A DNA stretch of 64,000 nucleotides, from positions 1 to 64,000 of the forward strand of contig NC_020510.1 of the NCBI RefSeq assembly GCF_000348805.1, given 5' to 3'. Source of the stretch: Blattabacterium cuenoti BPAA. GTDB taxonomy: Bacteria > Bacteroidota > Bacteroidia > Flavobacteriales > Blattabacteriaceae. The translations under genes and the position numbers were made by a program. Shown here in pieces: positions 1 through 10,656 of the stretch (positions are counted from its first letter, which is position 1; each line of letters opens with the position of its first letter). Under the pieces are notes generated by a model that searched no databases, was not told where the DNA came from, and worked only from the letters and a program-made list of their open reading frames with translations.

Positions 1-1254
1 ATGGACAATGAAGCTTTAATAGATTCTTTTTCAGATTTTAAATATGAAAAAAATATAGATAGAGTAAGTCTTATGGCCATTTTAGAAGAATCTATCCGTT
101 GTGTCTTACGAAAAAAATATGAATCATCAAAAAATTACGATATTATTGTAAATCCAGATCAAGGTGATTTAGAAATATGGAGAAATCGTGTAGTTGTAAA
201 GGATGGAAAAATAAAAGATCTAAATAAAGAAATAGAACTATCTGTAGCTAGAAAAATAGAACCAGATTTTGAAATTGGAGAAGAAGTTACAGAAAAAGTA
301 GAATTACAATCTTTAGGACGAAGGGCCATTTTATCTCTAAAACAAAATTTACTCTCTAAAATTAACGAATATGATAACACAAATACTTATAAAAAATTTA
401 AAAATAAAATAGGTGAAATTATTAATGTAGAAGTTTATCATATTTTGCCAAAACAAATCATTATGAGAGATGATGAACAAAACGAAATGGTTTTACCTAA
501 ACAAGAACAAATTCCAAGTGATTTTTTTAGAAAAGGAGATCCAGTTAGAGCCTTAGTTAAACGAGTTGATTGGAAAGATCATAAACCTTTTGCTATTCTT
601 ACCAGAAAAGACGAATCTTTTTTAGAAGAACTTTTTAAATTAGAAATACCAGAGGTTTCTGATGGATTAATTACCGTAAAAAAAGTGGCACGTATTCCAG
701 GAGAAAAAGCAAAAGTCGCTGTAGAATCTTATGATGATCGTATAGATCCAGTTGGAGCTTGTGTGGGGATGAAAGGTTCTAGAATTCATCCTATTGTTAG
801 AGAATTAAAAAATGAAAATATAGACGTTATTAATTATACCTCTAATACACAATTATATATCACAAGATCTTTAAGTCCTGCTAAAGTTTCCATGATGGAA
901 GTAAATGAAGAACATAAGTATGTCAATGTATATGTAAAAATTGAAGAAATATCGAAAGCAATAGGAAAAGGGGGTCAAAATATAAAATTAGCTAGTCAAT
1001 TAACTGGATATAAAATTCACATATTCAGAGATTTTCCTTATGAAGATGATGTAGAATTAACAGAATTTTCTGATGAAATTGAATCAGAAGTTTTGGAAAA
1101 ATTTCATAAAGCAGGGTTAAATACTGCAAAATCTGTCTTAAACTATAGCAAGAATGATCTAAAAAAACGGACGAATCTTGAAGAAAAAATTATAAATAAA
1201 GTATTCACTATCTTGAAAAAAGAATTTGAAGAAGAATTAAATATAAACACATAA
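1..1254 (+). CDS. nusA: transcription termination/antitermination factor NusA
   Basis: NusA binds RNA polymerase and nascent RNA and modulates pausing, termination and antitermination. The 417-residue protein shows the expected order: an N-terminal polymerase-binding domain (about 1-125), an S1 domain (about 135-200), and two KH domains with the GxxG-type loops VGMKGSR (about 252-258) and IGKGGQN (about 321-327). A short C-terminal helical tail follows. It lacks the acidic repeats of E. coli NusA, as is usual outside Proteobacteria. The ATG lies on the first base of the window and the N-terminus looks natural, so the gene is probably complete, but any upstream partner (typically rimP) lies outside. 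infB follows after 49 bp, the usual nusA-infB pairing. Confidence 0.97.
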   Translation: MDNEALIDSFSDFKYEKNIDRVSLMAILEESIRCVLRKKYESSKNYDIIVNPDQGDLEIWRNRVVVKDGKIKDLNKEIELSVARKIEPDFEIGEEVTEKVELQSLGRRAILSLKQNLLSKINEYDNTNTYKKFKNKIGEIINVEVYHILPKQIIMRDDEQNEMVLPKQEQIPSDFFRKGDPVRALVKRVDWKDHKPFAILTRKDESFLEELFKLEIPEVSDGLITVKKVARIPGEKAKVAVESYDDRIDPVGACVGMKGSRIHPIVRELKNENIDVINYTSNTQLYITRSLSPAKVSMMEVNEEHKYVNVYVKIEEISKAIGKGGQNIKLASQLTGYKIHIFRDFPYEDDVELTEFSDEIESEVLEKFHKAGLNTAKSVLNYSKNDLKKRTNLEEKIINKVFTILKKEFEEELNINT

Positions 1255-1303
1255 TTTTTTTTCTTTTTAATATTTTTGTTCTTAATACATTTTATATTTT
1301 GAT

Positions 1304-3934
1304 ATGACTGATAAAATCAGGTTAAAAACAGTATTAACCAAATTTAATATTTCCTTACAAAGAGTAATTAGTTTTTTACATAAAAAAGGAATAAAAATAG
1401 AAGACAACCCTAATGCAAAAATAGAAGAAAAAGTATATAAGTCTCTTCTTCGAGAATTTCAAACTTCCAAAGAAATACGAGATGCATCTGAAAAAGTTTT
1501 TTTGCAAAAAAGAATGGAAAAAGAAAAAATAAAAGAAGAATTATTAAAATCAAAACACATTCAAAATGATCAAATTATACGTGCTAAATCAGAAAAATTA
1601 ATTGAATTCAAAAAAATAGGAAAAATAGATATTGATACATCATTAAAATATGGAAATCAAGAAGAAAAAAAAAATAATTCACATCAACATAATAAAGACA
1701 AGAAAATAGAATACGGATTTAAAAATAATAATAACAACAAACCTGAACATATTGATACTATATATCAAAAATTAGATGGAGTTATGTTAACAGGAGATAG
1801 AATAGATCTATCTCAATTTGAGAAGAAAAAAACAAAATCAGAAATTAAAAAGAAACGAAAGAGAATTCAAAAAGAAATTTTCATTGAAGAAATGAAAAAT
1901 ATTCCTACAAGAAAAAAACAAAATAAAGAAAAAGAAAAAAAATCTTCCTTTCCGCAGAAGAATAAATACTCGAATGAAAAAAAAATAGATAAGCCTAAAA
2001 ATAAAAAAAATCTACAAAAATCGGTAATTACTGATGAACAAATCAAAAAACAAATTAAAGAAACTTTGGAAAAGTTATCTTCCAAAGGAAGAAAATCAAG
2101 AGCATCAAAAATTAGAAAAGAAAAACGTCAATCCAAAAAAGAAAAAAAACTTCTGAAAAATGAAATAGAAAATAAAAAAGAGGAAAAAATTCTGAAACTA
2201 GCTGAATTTACTACAGTGAATGAATTGGCTTCTATGATGAAAGTTAATGCTAATGATGTGATTGTATCTTGTATGTCTTTAGGAATTATGGTGACAATGA
2301 ATCAAAGATTAGATGCAGAGATATTAACTTTAGTTGCAGATGAGTTTGGTTTTAATGTAAAATTTGTTGGACTAGATTTAGAAGAAGCCATTCAAGATGA
2401 TAAAGATTTAGAAAAAGATTTAGAACCTAGACCTCCTATTATCACTGTAATGGGACATGTAGACCATGGAAAAACGTCTTTATTAGATTATGTTAGAAAT
2501 ACTAATGTCATTGCAGGTGAAGCCGGCGGTATTACTCAACATATAGCCGCTTATAGTGTAGAATGTTCCAATCATCAAAGTATTACTTTTTTAGATACTC
2601 CAGGTCATGAAGCTTTTACTGCTATGCGTGCAAGAGGAGCACAAATAACAGATATTGCAATTATAGTTATAGCGGCTGATGATCAGGTTATGCCACAAAC
2701 TAAAGAAGCAATCAGTCATGCTCAAGCGGCTAATGTTCCTATTATTTTTGTTTTCAATAAAATGGATAAACCTAATGCAAATTCTGATAAAATTAGGGAA
2801 CAACTAGCTAATTTAAACTTTTTAGTAAAAGAATGGGGAGGAAAATATCCTACTCAAGAAATATCAGCAAAATTAGGAACTGGAATAGATCAATTATTAG
2901 AAAAAGTTCTTTTAGTTTCTAAATCTTTAAATTTAAAAGCCAATCCAAATAAACTTTCTATAGGAACAGTTATAGAAGCTTCCTTGGATAAAGGAAGAGG
3001 ATATATTACAACTTTGCTTTTACAAGGAGGAACATTAAGGGTTGGAGATTATGTTTTAGCAGGAAGTCATCATGGAAAAGTAAAAAGTATTTTAGATGAA
3101 CGAGGGAAATCTATTTCCTCATCAGGGCCATCTAAACCTATTACGATATTAGGATTAAATGGAGCTCCTACTGCTGGAGACAAGTTTAAAGTGTTTCAAG
3201 ATGAAAAAGAAGCGAAACAGCTAGCTTCTAGAAGAGAACAATTACAAAGAGAACAAAATATACGATCTCAAAAACATCTTACATTGGATGAAATAGGAAG
3301 ACGTATAGCATTAGGAGATTTTAAAGAATTGAAAATTATTATTAAAGGAGATGTAGATGGATCAGTTGAAGCTATTGCGGATGCTCTTCAAAAATTATCT
3401 ACGAATACTATTATGGTTAATATTATTTATAAAGGAGTTGGTCAAATTACAGAGTCTGATGTTTTATTAGCAAGTGCTTCAGATGGCATTATTATAGGAT
3501 TTAATGTTCGTCCTAATATTGGAGCCAAAAATATAGCAAAAAAAGAAAATATAGAAATACGAACTTATTCGATCATATACGATGTAACCAATGATATTCA
3601 GGAAGCGATGGATGGAATGTTGTCTCCAGAAATCAGAGAAAAAATATTGGGAAATGCTGAAATTAGAGAAATATTTAAAATTCCAAAAACAGGAACTATA
3701 GCCGGATGTATGGTTATAGAAGGAAAATTATTCCGTCAAGCAAAAGTTAGATTGATTAGAGAAGGAATTGTTATTCATAATGGAGAATTTACTTCTCTTA
3801 AACGTTTTAAGGAAGATGTAAAAGAAGTTTCAAAAGGATATGAATGTGGATTAGGAATCAAAAATTATCATAATTTAAGATCTGGAGATATGATAGAAGT
3901 TTATGAAGAATTATATGAATCCAAAAAAAATTAA
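1304..3934 (+). CDS. infB: translation initiation factor IF-2
   Basis: IF-2 is the GTPase that places initiator tRNA on the 30S subunit and promotes subunit joining. The 876-residue protein has a long Lys/Glu-rich, low-complexity N-terminal half, then a conserved G domain with G1 GHVDHGKT (about 384-391), G3 DTPGHE (about 431) and G4 NKMD (about 484), followed by the beta-barrel and C-terminal tRNA-binding domains. All GTPase motifs are intact. The N-terminal region is rich in A runs but stays in frame. It lies between nusA and aspS on the same strand and is probably co-transcribed with nusA. The ATG start gives a normal N-terminal IF2N-like segment. Confidence 0.98.
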   Translation: MTDKIRLKTVLTKFNISLQRVISFLHKKGIKIEDNPNAKIEEKVYKSLLREFQTSKEIRDASEKVFLQKRMEKEKIKEELLKSKHIQNDQIIRAKSEKLIEFKKIGKIDIDTSLKYGNQEEKKNNSHQHNKDKKIEYGFKNNNNNKPEHIDTIYQKLDGVMLTGDRIDLSQFEKKKTKSEIKKKRKRIQKEIFIEEMKNIPTRKKQNKEKEKKSSFPQKNKYSNEKKIDKPKNKKNLQKSVITDEQIKKQIKETLEKLSSKGRKSRASKIRKEKRQSKKEKKLLKNEIENKKEEKILKLAEFTTVNELASMMKVNANDVIVSCMSLGIMVTMNQRLDAEILTLVADEFGFNVKFVGLDLEEAIQDDKDLEKDLEPRPPIITVMGHVDHGKTSLLDYVRNTNVIAGEAGGITQHIAAYSVECSNHQSITFLDTPGHEAFTAMRARGAQITDIAIIVIAADDQVMPQTKEAISHAQAANVPIIFVFNKMDKPNANSDKIREQLANLNFLVKEWGGKYPTQEISAKLGTGIDQLLEKVLLVSKSLNLKANPNKLSIGTVIEASLDKGRGYITTLLLQGGTLRVGDYVLAGSHHGKVKSILDERGKSISSSGPSKPITILGLNGAPTAGDKFKVFQDEKEAKQLASRREQLQREQNIRSQKHLTLDEIGRRIALGDFKELKIIIKGDVDGSVEAIADALQKLSTNTIMVNIIYKGVGQITESDVLLASASDGIIIGFNVRPNIGAKNIAKKENIEIRTYSIIYDVTNDIQEAMDGMLSPEIREKILGNAEIREIFKIPKTGTIAGCMVIEGKLFRQAKVRLIREGIVIHNGEFTSLKRFKEDVKEVSKGYECGLGIKNYHNLRSGDMIEVYEELYESKKN

Positions 3935-3943
3935 AAAAAATCA

Positions 3944-5650
3944 ATGTATAGAACACATAATTGTGGAGAATTGAGTCAAAAAGATATTGGAAAAAAAATA
4001 ATATTATCTGGATGGATTCAAAAAATAAGAGATTTAGGATCTTTATTTTTCATAGATATTAGAGATTATTTCGGAATTACACAATTAATAATTTCTAAAA
4101 AATCCGTAAAAAAAAATTTTTTTTTAGGAAAAGAATTTTTAATTAAAGTAAAAGGAAAAGTAGTAGAAAGATTATCTAAAAACTATAATATTCCTACAGG
4201 AGAAATAGAAATTCTAGTATCTCATATAGATTTATTAAACTCATCTTTATCTCCTCCTTTTACTATAGAAAATCAAACAGATGGAAATGAAGAGATGAGA
4301 ATGATTTATAGATATCTTGATATTAGAAGGAATCCTATTAAAAATAATTTGATTGTTCGTCATAATTTAGCTTTGGAAACACGTAATTTTCTTTCTAAAA
4401 ATGGATTTCTAGAAATAGAAACTCCTGTATTGATAAATGATACTCCAGAAGGAGCTAGAAGTTTTGTCGTTCCTTCTAGAACACATATAGATAAATTTTA
4501 TGCATTAGCTCAATCTCCACAATTATTTAAACAATTGTTAATGATAGGAGGAATAGATAAATATTTCCAAATTGTAAAATGCTTTAGAGATGAAGATTCT
4601 CGTTCTGACAGACAAATAGAATTTACACAAATAGATTGTGAAATGTCTTTCGTAGAAGTTCATGATGTATTAGTATTTTTTGAACATTTTATCAAACATA
4701 TATTCAAAAAAATAAAAAATATTCAATTAGATCCTTTTCCTTGTATTTCTCATTCTGATGCTATTAAAATATATGGAACGGATTCTCCTGACATTCGTTT
4801 TGGTATGCCTATTATAGAACTGAACGATTTAGTTCAAAGAAAAAATATTAATTTTTTGAAAACACAAGAATTGGTAATAGGAATTAAAATTAAAAAATGT
4901 CATCACCTACATGATAAAATGAGTTTTTTTTTCAAAAAAATAGAAAATCCAAATTTTTTTTGGATAAAATATTTATATGATCAAACCTTACTTTCTTCCC
5001 ATTCAAATTTTTTGAATGAGGAAATTTTAAAAATTTTTGTCAAATTTTTTGAAGCTATTCCTGGTGATTTATTATTTGTTTCTTACGGAAAAGAAAAAAA
5101 AACTAGAGAAGAACTTGGAAAAATACGAATAAAAATCGCCGATATTTTGAATTTAAAAAATTCTAAAAAATTTACTCCTTTGTGGATTAAAGATTTACCT
5201 ATTTTAGAATGGGAAGAAAAATATAAAAAATATAAATCTGTACATCATCCGTTTACTAGTCCAAAAGAAGAAGATCTTCATTTCTTGGAAAAAGACCCAA
5301 AAAACGTTCGTTCTAAATCTTATGATTTGATTATAAATGGAATAGAAATTGGGAGTGGATCTATACGGATTCACAATAAACACATACAAAATTTAATTTT
5401 TAAACATTTAGGATTCTCTAAAAAAGAAATAGAATCTAGATTCGGTTTTTTTATGAAAGCTTTTGAATATAGTGTTCCTCCTCATGGAGGAATAGCTTTC
5501 GGTTTAGATAGATTAGTTAATCTTTTAGAAGGAAATCAAAATATAAAAGACTTCATTGCTTTTCCAAAAAATAATTATGGAAAAGATATAATGATTAATG
5601 CTCCATCTTTTTTAGAAAAAGAAAAATTAAAAGAATTACATTTTCGTTAA
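3944..5650 (+). CDS. aspS: aspartyl-tRNA synthetase
   Basis: Class II synthetase charging tRNA-Asp. The 568-residue protein begins with an OB-fold anticodon-binding domain, then class II motif 1 (around PIKNNLIVRHNLALETR), motif 2 with the FRDED loop (about 213-217), a bacterial-type insertion domain, and motif 3 containing GIAFGLDRLV (about 516-525). It is slightly shorter than the roughly 585-590 residues typical of bacterial AspRS, mainly within the insertion domain. The start lies 9 bp after infB. The 3' end overlaps the convergent ppa gene by 15 bp. Whether it is discriminating or also charges tRNA-Asn cannot be told from this window. Confidence 0.97.
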   Translation: MYRTHNCGELSQKDIGKKIILSGWIQKIRDLGSLFFIDIRDYFGITQLIISKKSVKKNFFLGKEFLIKVKGKVVERLSKNYNIPTGEIEILVSHIDLLNSSLSPPFTIENQTDGNEEMRMIYRYLDIRRNPIKNNLIVRHNLALETRNFLSKNGFLEIETPVLINDTPEGARSFVVPSRTHIDKFYALAQSPQLFKQLLMIGGIDKYFQIVKCFRDEDSRSDRQIEFTQIDCEMSFVEVHDVLVFFEHFIKHIFKKIKNIQLDPFPCISHSDAIKIYGTDSPDIRFGMPIIELNDLVQRKNINFLKTQELVIGIKIKKCHHLHDKMSFFFKKIENPNFFWIKYLYDQTLLSSHSNFLNEEILKIFVKFFEAIPGDLLFVSYGKEKKTREELGKIRIKIADILNLKNSKKFTPLWIKDLPILEWEEKYKKYKSVHHPFTSPKEEDLHFLEKDPKNVRSKSYDLIINGIEIGSGSIRIHNKHIQNLIFKHLGFSKKEIESRFGFFMKAFEYSVPPHGGIAFGLDRLVNLLEGNQNIKDFIAFPKNNYGKDIMINAPSFLEKEKLKELHFR

Positions 5651-6133
5651 ATGATTTTGATATCGTAAACAAGACTGTTTATATACAGAAATTGCTTCTT
5701 TTTTGTCTTTCCAATTTCCTATTTTCACTTTTTTGTTTTCTAAATCTTTATATACCAAAAAAAAGTGTTCTATCTCTTTTTTAGTGTGCAAAGCGATTTC
5801 GTCAATATTATTGATAATATTATAATTAGGATCTGAAACAGGAACACAAATAATCTTTTCATCTTCTCCTTTTTCATCTATCATGAAAAAAATTCCTATA
5901 GGTTTTACTTGTATTAAACAACCTGGTATTGTTGGTTCTGTTAAAAAAACTAACACATCTAATGGATCTCCATCCATAGAAAGAGTTTTTGGAATAAAAC
6001 CATAATCTGTTGGATAACTCATAGGAGAATATAATACTCTATCTAATCGAATTAGATTATTTGTTTTATCAAATTCATATTTATTTCTACTTCCTTTTGG
6101 AATTTCGATAAGTGCATCAAAACTGACTTTCAT
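5636..6133 (-). CDS. ppa: inorganic pyrophosphatase (family I)
   Basis: Hydrolyses pyrophosphate to phosphate, pulling biosynthetic reactions forward in the cytoplasm. The 165-residue protein is close to the usual 170-180 length. It carries the family I signature DGDPLDVLV at about 54-62, whose aspartates bind Mg2+, and the upstream YPTDYGFIP segment. It starts 1 bp after the stop of the E2 gene on the same strand, so the two are probably one transcript. Its C-terminal codons overlap the end of aspS on the other strand. Confidence 0.96.
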   Translation of the reverse strand: MKVSFDALIEIPKGSRNKYEFDKTNNLIRLDRVLYSPMSYPTDYGFIPKTLSMDGDPLDVLVFLTEPTIPGCLIQVKPIGIFFMIDEKGEDEKIICVPVSDPNYNIINNIDEIALHTKKEIEHFFLVYKDLENKKVKIGNWKDKKEAISVYKQSCLRYQNHLTKM

Positions 6134-6134
6134 A

Positions 6135-7328
6135 TTATATTTTTGTATAACAATTAAATTCTTCTAAATATAAAGCGACTTTTTTAGCAAAACATCCACC
6201 TAATACCCCATCTATGACACGATGATCATAAGAATGAGATAAATAAATTTTGTGTCTTATTCCTATTAAATCTCCTTTTGGTGTTTCTATTATAGACAAT
6301 TTTTTTTGAATTACCCCTATCGCCAAAATAGCAACCTGCGGTTGATGTATAATTGGTGTACCAAAAAGATTTCCAAAGCTTCCAATATTGCTAATTGTAT
6401 AAGTTCCACCTTGAATTTCTTCAGGTTTCAATTGATTAGATTTCGCTCTTTTTATTAAATCATTAATAATTTTTATTAATCCTATTAAATTATAAGAATC
6501 AGCATTTTTAATTACAGGAACAATTAAATTACCATTGGGTAAAGCAGTAGCTAATCCTATATGGATATTTTTCTTTTTGATTATACTTGTTCCATTTACG
6601 GAAATATTTATCATGGGAAGATCTTTTATAGCTTTGACCACGCATTCCACAAAAATGGACATTAAAGTTAACTTTTCTCCTGTATTTTTTTGAAAAGTGT
6701 CCTTTATTTTTTCTCTCCATTTTACTATATTAGTAACATCTGCTTCAACAAAAGAAGTAACATGTGCGGAAATATTTTTACTTCTGATCATGTGTTCTGC
6801 AGTAATTCTACGCATTCTATCCATTTCTACTATTTTTTCATTTTGATTCTTATTTATACTTTGAATACTATTATATCTATTATATTTAGGAATTACAATA
6901 TTATTTTTTTTAATACGGATATATTTTAATATATCTTTCTTCGTCACACGCTCCTTTTCTCCAGTTCCTTCTATCGTTTCCAATTCATAGAAACTAATCC
7001 CTTCTCTTTGAGCTATTGTGCGTACAAGAGGAGAGTAAAAACGTTTTTTTCTTTTTTCTATTATTGGAATATCCTCTAAAAATTTTTCTTCCGTTTCTAA
7101 AATAGCAATAAAATTTCCTACTTTAGCAACTTCATTAGGAGCAAATAGTTTCTTTTTTAAAATACCATTTACGGGAGAAGATATTTCAGAATTTACTTTA
7201 TCTGTAGCTATCTCTACCAAAAGGTCTTCTTTTTTTACAAAATCCCCCTCTTTTTTTAACCAACGAATGATAGTAGCCTCAGCTATACTTTCACCCATGG
7301 CTGGAAGGGGCAAATTATACTCGGCCAT
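6135..7328 (-). CDS. 2-oxo acid dehydrogenase E2, probably branched-chain type
   Basis: Dihydrolipoyl acyltransferase core of a 2-oxo acid dehydrogenase complex. The order is one lipoyl domain (1-80, lipoyl lysine K44 in ATDKVNSE), a peripheral subunit-binding domain (about 100-140), then the catalytic domain ending in DHRVIDG (His about 369, Asp about 373). The N-terminal pattern LPAMGESIAEATIIRWL resembles flavobacterial branched-chain 2-oxo acid dehydrogenase E2 more than pyruvate dehydrogenase E2, which usually has several lipoyl domains. It is distinct from the SucB-type E2 at 56578. The E1 and E3 subunits are not in the window, so substrate assignment is an inference. Confidence 0.9.
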   Translation of the reverse strand: MAEYNLPLPAMGESIAEATIIRWLKKEGDFVKKEDLLVEIATDKVNSEISSPVNGILKKKLFAPNEVAKVGNFIAILETEEKFLEDIPIIEKRKKRFYSPLVRTIAQREGISFYELETIEGTGEKERVTKKDILKYIRIKKNNIVIPKYNRYNSIQSINKNQNEKIVEMDRMRRITAEHMIRSKNISAHVTSFVEADVTNIVKWREKIKDTFQKNTGEKLTLMSIFVECVVKAIKDLPMINISVNGTSIIKKKNIHIGLATALPNGNLIVPVIKNADSYNLIGLIKIINDLIKRAKSNQLKPEEIQGGTYTISNIGSFGNLFGTPIIHQPQVAILAIGVIQKKLSIIETPKGDLIGIRHKIYLSHSYDHRVIDGVLGGCFAKKVALYLEEFNCYTKI

Positions 7329-7425
7329 CTAAATTAATCGTTTTATATTTGCAGATATTAATCAGATTTCACAATCTTAAAAAACTTATCAAACAAAATC
7401 AAAAATAATAAATTCATTTTAAAAA

Positions 7426-8964
7426 ATGAAAATTCCTTCTTTAAATCAAATCAGAAAAGCGGATCAATATTGTATTGATTCCGAATCAATTTCTTCTGCC
7501 CAATTAATAGAAAGAGCAGCAAAAGGTTGTTTCAATTGGATCATTCATAATAAATCTTTCAAAATTAGAAAACATCCATTTATAGTATTAGTAGGAAATG
7601 GAAAGAATGGAGGAGATGGACTTTCTTTATCTTACATGTTACATTTATACGGAGCCATTGTTTTTGTATATGGAATTAATATTTCTAATCATTTTTCAAA
7701 TGAGTTTTTAATTAATAAAAAAAAAATCTTACAGAAAAAAATCAATTTTAAAATGATTAATGAAGGAGAAAAATTCCCAGTTTTAAATGAGGAAAATTAT
7801 CTTATTGATGCTATTTTTGGTACAGGATTCAATCGTACAATGAATCAATATTGGAAATTTTTTTTTCATTATATCAACGAAAAAAAATTTAAAGAAGTTA
7901 TATCTATAGATATTCCATCTGGACTTTTTATGGAAAAAAGTCATGAAAATTTTGAAGGAATAATTAAAGCCACTCATACTTTAACTTTTCAAGTTCCAAA
8001 ATTATCTTTTCTATTACCCAATTATGCGGATTATGTTGGAAAATGGCATTTGATAAATATTGGATGGAAAGAGGATTGTATTCGTAAAATACAAACTACA
8101 AATTTTTATATAGATGATGAATCTATTCATGCTATATATAAAAAAAAAATAAGAAAAAAATTTACACATAAAGGAAATTATGGACATGGAATCATTATAG
8201 GCGGAAGTTTTGGTATGATCGGATCTGTTGTTCTTTCCGCTACTGCTAGTTTTCGTACTGGAATAGGAAAATTAAGTGTATATGTTCCTTCCTGTGGATA
8301 TCAAATTATACAAAATACACTTCCAGAAGCTATTGTAAATACAGATGTAGAAAAACATTATATCAGTAATATAGTTCTTTCTAATAATGATAAGATCAAT
8401 GCAATAGGAATAGGAATAGGAATGGGGGCTCATTTTAAAACGGTGTATGCTCTAGAATCTTTTTTATTAAAAATAAAAAATAAAAAAATACCAATGGTAA
8501 TTGATGCGGATGCTATAAATATATTGTCACATCAACTTCTATTGGAGCTTCTTCCAAAAGAAACCATTCTTACTCCACATCCAAAAGAATTTCAAAGATT
8601 ATTATGTAGATCATGGAAAAATGATTATGAAAAATTACATTTTTTAAAAGAAATGTCTAAGAAACATAAAATTTTTATTGTGTTAAAAGGAGCACATTCC
8701 GTTATTTCAACACCAAATGGAAATCTGTATTTTAATAGTACAGGAAATCCAGGGATGTCAACATCTGGAAGTGGAGATGTTCTTACTGGAATGATAATGA
8801 GTTTTTTATCTCAAGGGTATTCTCCAAAAGAATCATGCATCATGGGTGTTTATTTACACGGATTAGCCGGAGATATTGCCTCAAAAAAATTAAGCGAAGA
8901 AGCTATCATTGCGAATGATATTATTCATCATATAGGGGAAGCTTATCTAAAAATTAAAATTTAA
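7426..8964 (+). CDS. nnrDE: bifunctional NAD(P)HX epimerase / ADP- or ATP-dependent NAD(P)HX dehydratase
   Basis: Metabolite repair enzyme that converts damaged hydrated NADH/NADPH back to active cofactor. The 512-residue protein is a fusion. The N-terminal YjeF_N epimerase domain has VGNGKNGGDGL (about 55-65). The C-terminal ribokinase-like dehydratase domain has TPHPKEF and the anion-hole loop SGSGDVLTGM (about 446-455). Full fusion length and intact motifs suggest it is functional. It is divergent from the E2 gene across 97 bp. Its last 11 bp overlap the convergent lnt gene. Confidence 0.95.
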   Translation: MKIPSLNQIRKADQYCIDSESISSAQLIERAAKGCFNWIIHNKSFKIRKHPFIVLVGNGKNGGDGLSLSYMLHLYGAIVFVYGINISNHFSNEFLINKKKILQKKINFKMINEGEKFPVLNEENYLIDAIFGTGFNRTMNQYWKFFFHYINEKKFKEVISIDIPSGLFMEKSHENFEGIIKATHTLTFQVPKLSFLLPNYADYVGKWHLINIGWKEDCIRKIQTTNFYIDDESIHAIYKKKIRKKFTHKGNYGHGIIIGGSFGMIGSVVLSATASFRTGIGKLSVYVPSCGYQIIQNTLPEAIVNTDVEKHYISNIVLSNNDKINAIGIGIGMGAHFKTVYALESFLLKIKNKKIPMVIDADAINILSHQLLLELLPKETILTPHPKEFQRLLCRSWKNDYEKLHFLKEMSKKHKIFIVLKGAHSVISTPNGNLYFNSTGNPGMSTSGSGDVLTGMIMSFLSQGYSPKESCIMGVYLHGLAGDIASKKLSEEAIIANDIIHHIGEAYLKIKI

Positions 8965-10579
8965 ATTTATTCATCCAATTTTTTTTTGTAATCTGATCAT
9001 AGATATTATATGTAATGGTATATAATAAAATTATAGTTGTTGTCAATAAACTAATTTTGGAAAGAAAATCTCCATGTTTAATGTAAAAAGTTTTCTTTTT
9101 ATTGAGATATATTTTATCATATAAAAATCCTTCTTTTCCATAAGGAATATATGATATGATTTCTCCTGTTTCGTTAATAAAACAAGAAATCCCTGTATTT
9201 GCAGACCTGGCTACACATTTTCGATTTTCAATTGCTCTAATACGAGCATAATACATATGTTGTTTATGTCCTTGTGAGACGCCCCACCATCCATCATTAG
9301 TAATAATAACCATGAGTTCCACATTTTCTTTTCTAAAAAAATTAGAAACATATTCTCCAAAAACAGATTCATAACAAATAATAGGAGCTATTTTGATTCC
9401 TAAATAAGGATATTGAAAAACAGAAGGATGATTTTCTTTTCCCAGTTCCATAACTGTACCTCCAAAATTAAGTAATATATTTCCTAATATAGGTGAAAAA
9501 ATTTTTTTATAAGGAAAAGTTTCTACTGCTGGTACTAGTTTAGATTTATGATGAAATTCAATATTTTCATTAGTTCCTATTTGAATCACAGAATTAAAGA
9601 TGTCTATCCATTGCATCTCTTTTTTTTTTTTTGAAAAAATAGGAACGGAAATTTCATTTTTATCTTTATTATTATGATGTAAAGTGATTAATTCTACTCC
9701 TGTTATAAACACTGTGTTTGGAGATTTTTTTTTTAAGTAATCTTTGAATACAGAAATGATTTTATTGCTACTGATATTTTTGATTTGTATTTTGTTTGGA
9801 AACATAGTTTCAGGAGCTATGATAATCATAGATTCTTTAGATATTTTTTGATCTATTAATCTTTTTAATTTTGAAACTAATTTATTTGTTGAAATGGAAT
9901 ATTTTTGATTATATGGATCTATGTTAGGCTGCAAAATTAATACATTTGCAGTACGTTCATACTGATTCCCTTTATATTTTACGTATATAAAATTTGAAAT
10001 CAAAATCATAAAAAAAATTATTCCTATATTAAAAAATATTTTCTTATATAATGAGAATATATCTTTCTCATTTTGATACTTAATAATAGATTCTGTCAAT
10101 CCAATATTGACTATCCATATCCATATAGATCCTCCTAAAATTCCTGTATATTCATACCATTGTATCCATTCTGTCCGATTAGCAAACCCATTCCCCAAAT
10201 TGAGCCATGGCCAAGATAATTCCCATTCTAAATGCATTTTTTCAAATGAAATCCATAAACAAACCAAAAATACATATCCTATTCTTTTATCTTTTACATG
10301 TCTTTTAATCCATGAATAAAAAGAAAAAATAATTGACATAAAAAAAGAATTAAAAAATACAGGAATTAAATAAGCTTCTATAGCAAAAGTTCCATTAGTT
10401 CTTTTTGCATAAGATAACCACTGTGTAGAAATAGCATTCCATGTTAAAAAAGTAATAAAAGAAAATAATAAAATATAAAATAAAGAATGATTCAAATAAT
10501 TCTCTACATATAATAAAGGAATAAAAGCGATAAATAAATATAAGGGACATCCATCAGTAGGCCATCCTAATCCCAACAA
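8954..10579 (-). CDS. lnt: apolipoprotein N-acyltransferase
   Basis: Adds the third acyl chain to lipoproteins in the inner membrane. The protein has several N-terminal membrane helices followed by a nitrilase-like domain. The catalytic triad is visible as Glu in IIAPETMFP, Lys in HHKSKLVPAVE and Cys in PIICYESVFGEY. The coordinates use a TTG at 10577-10579, but this start falls inside the first membrane helix. The frame is open upstream to a stop at 10643-10645 and encodes FFIYSVFSGIL, which would complete that helix. No ATG, GTG or TTG exists there, only ATA or ATT codons such as 10622-10624. The true start is therefore uncertain. Confidence 0.93.
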   Translation of the reverse strand: MLGLGWPTDGCPLYLFIAFIPLLYVENYLNHSLFYILLFSFITFLTWNAISTQWLSYAKRTNGTFAIEAYLIPVFFNSFFMSIIFSFYSWIKRHVKDKRIGYVFLVCLWISFEKMHLEWELSWPWLNLGNGFANRTEWIQWYEYTGILGGSIWIWIVNIGLTESIIKYQNEKDIFSLYKKIFFNIGIIFFMILISNFIYVKYKGNQYERTANVLILQPNIDPYNQKYSISTNKLVSKLKRLIDQKISKESMIIIAPETMFPNKIQIKNISSNKIISVFKDYLKKKSPNTVFITGVELITLHHNNKDKNEISVPIFSKKKKEMQWIDIFNSVIQIGTNENIEFHHKSKLVPAVETFPYKKIFSPILGNILLNFGGTVMELGKENHPSVFQYPYLGIKIAPIICYESVFGEYVSNFFRKENVELMVIITNDGWWGVSQGHKQHMYYARIRAIENRKCVARSANTGISCFINETGEIISYIPYGKEGFLYDKIYLNKKKTFYIKHGDFLSKISLLTTTIILLYTITYNIYDQITKKNWMNKFKF

Positions 10580-10656
10580 AATTCCAGAAAATACACTATA
10601 TATAAAAAATTCAATTTTTTTTATGTTGTGTAAAATTTTAACTTATTGTTAATCAG

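Noticed and set aside
1500..2200. Low-complexity Lys-rich stretch in infB as a possible frameshifted or foreign segment
   Set aside because: IF-2 N-termini are naturally variable and charged; the frame is continuous into the G domain.
5204..5389. Antisense ORF inside aspS (and the other antisense or shifted ORFs inside real genes)
   Set aside because: They lie fully within well-identified genes, have Phe/Lys-rich composition expected from the reverse of A-rich coding sequence, and show no domain.
7344..7351. TATATTTG as a promoter for the NAD(P)HX repair gene
   Set aside because: Matches the -7 consensus but no -33 TTG is present at an acceptable distance.
8401..8430. GGAATA triplet-like repeat in the NAD(P)HX repair gene
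   Set aside because: Codes for the conserved Gly-Ile-Gly region of the dehydratase domain; not an independent repeat.
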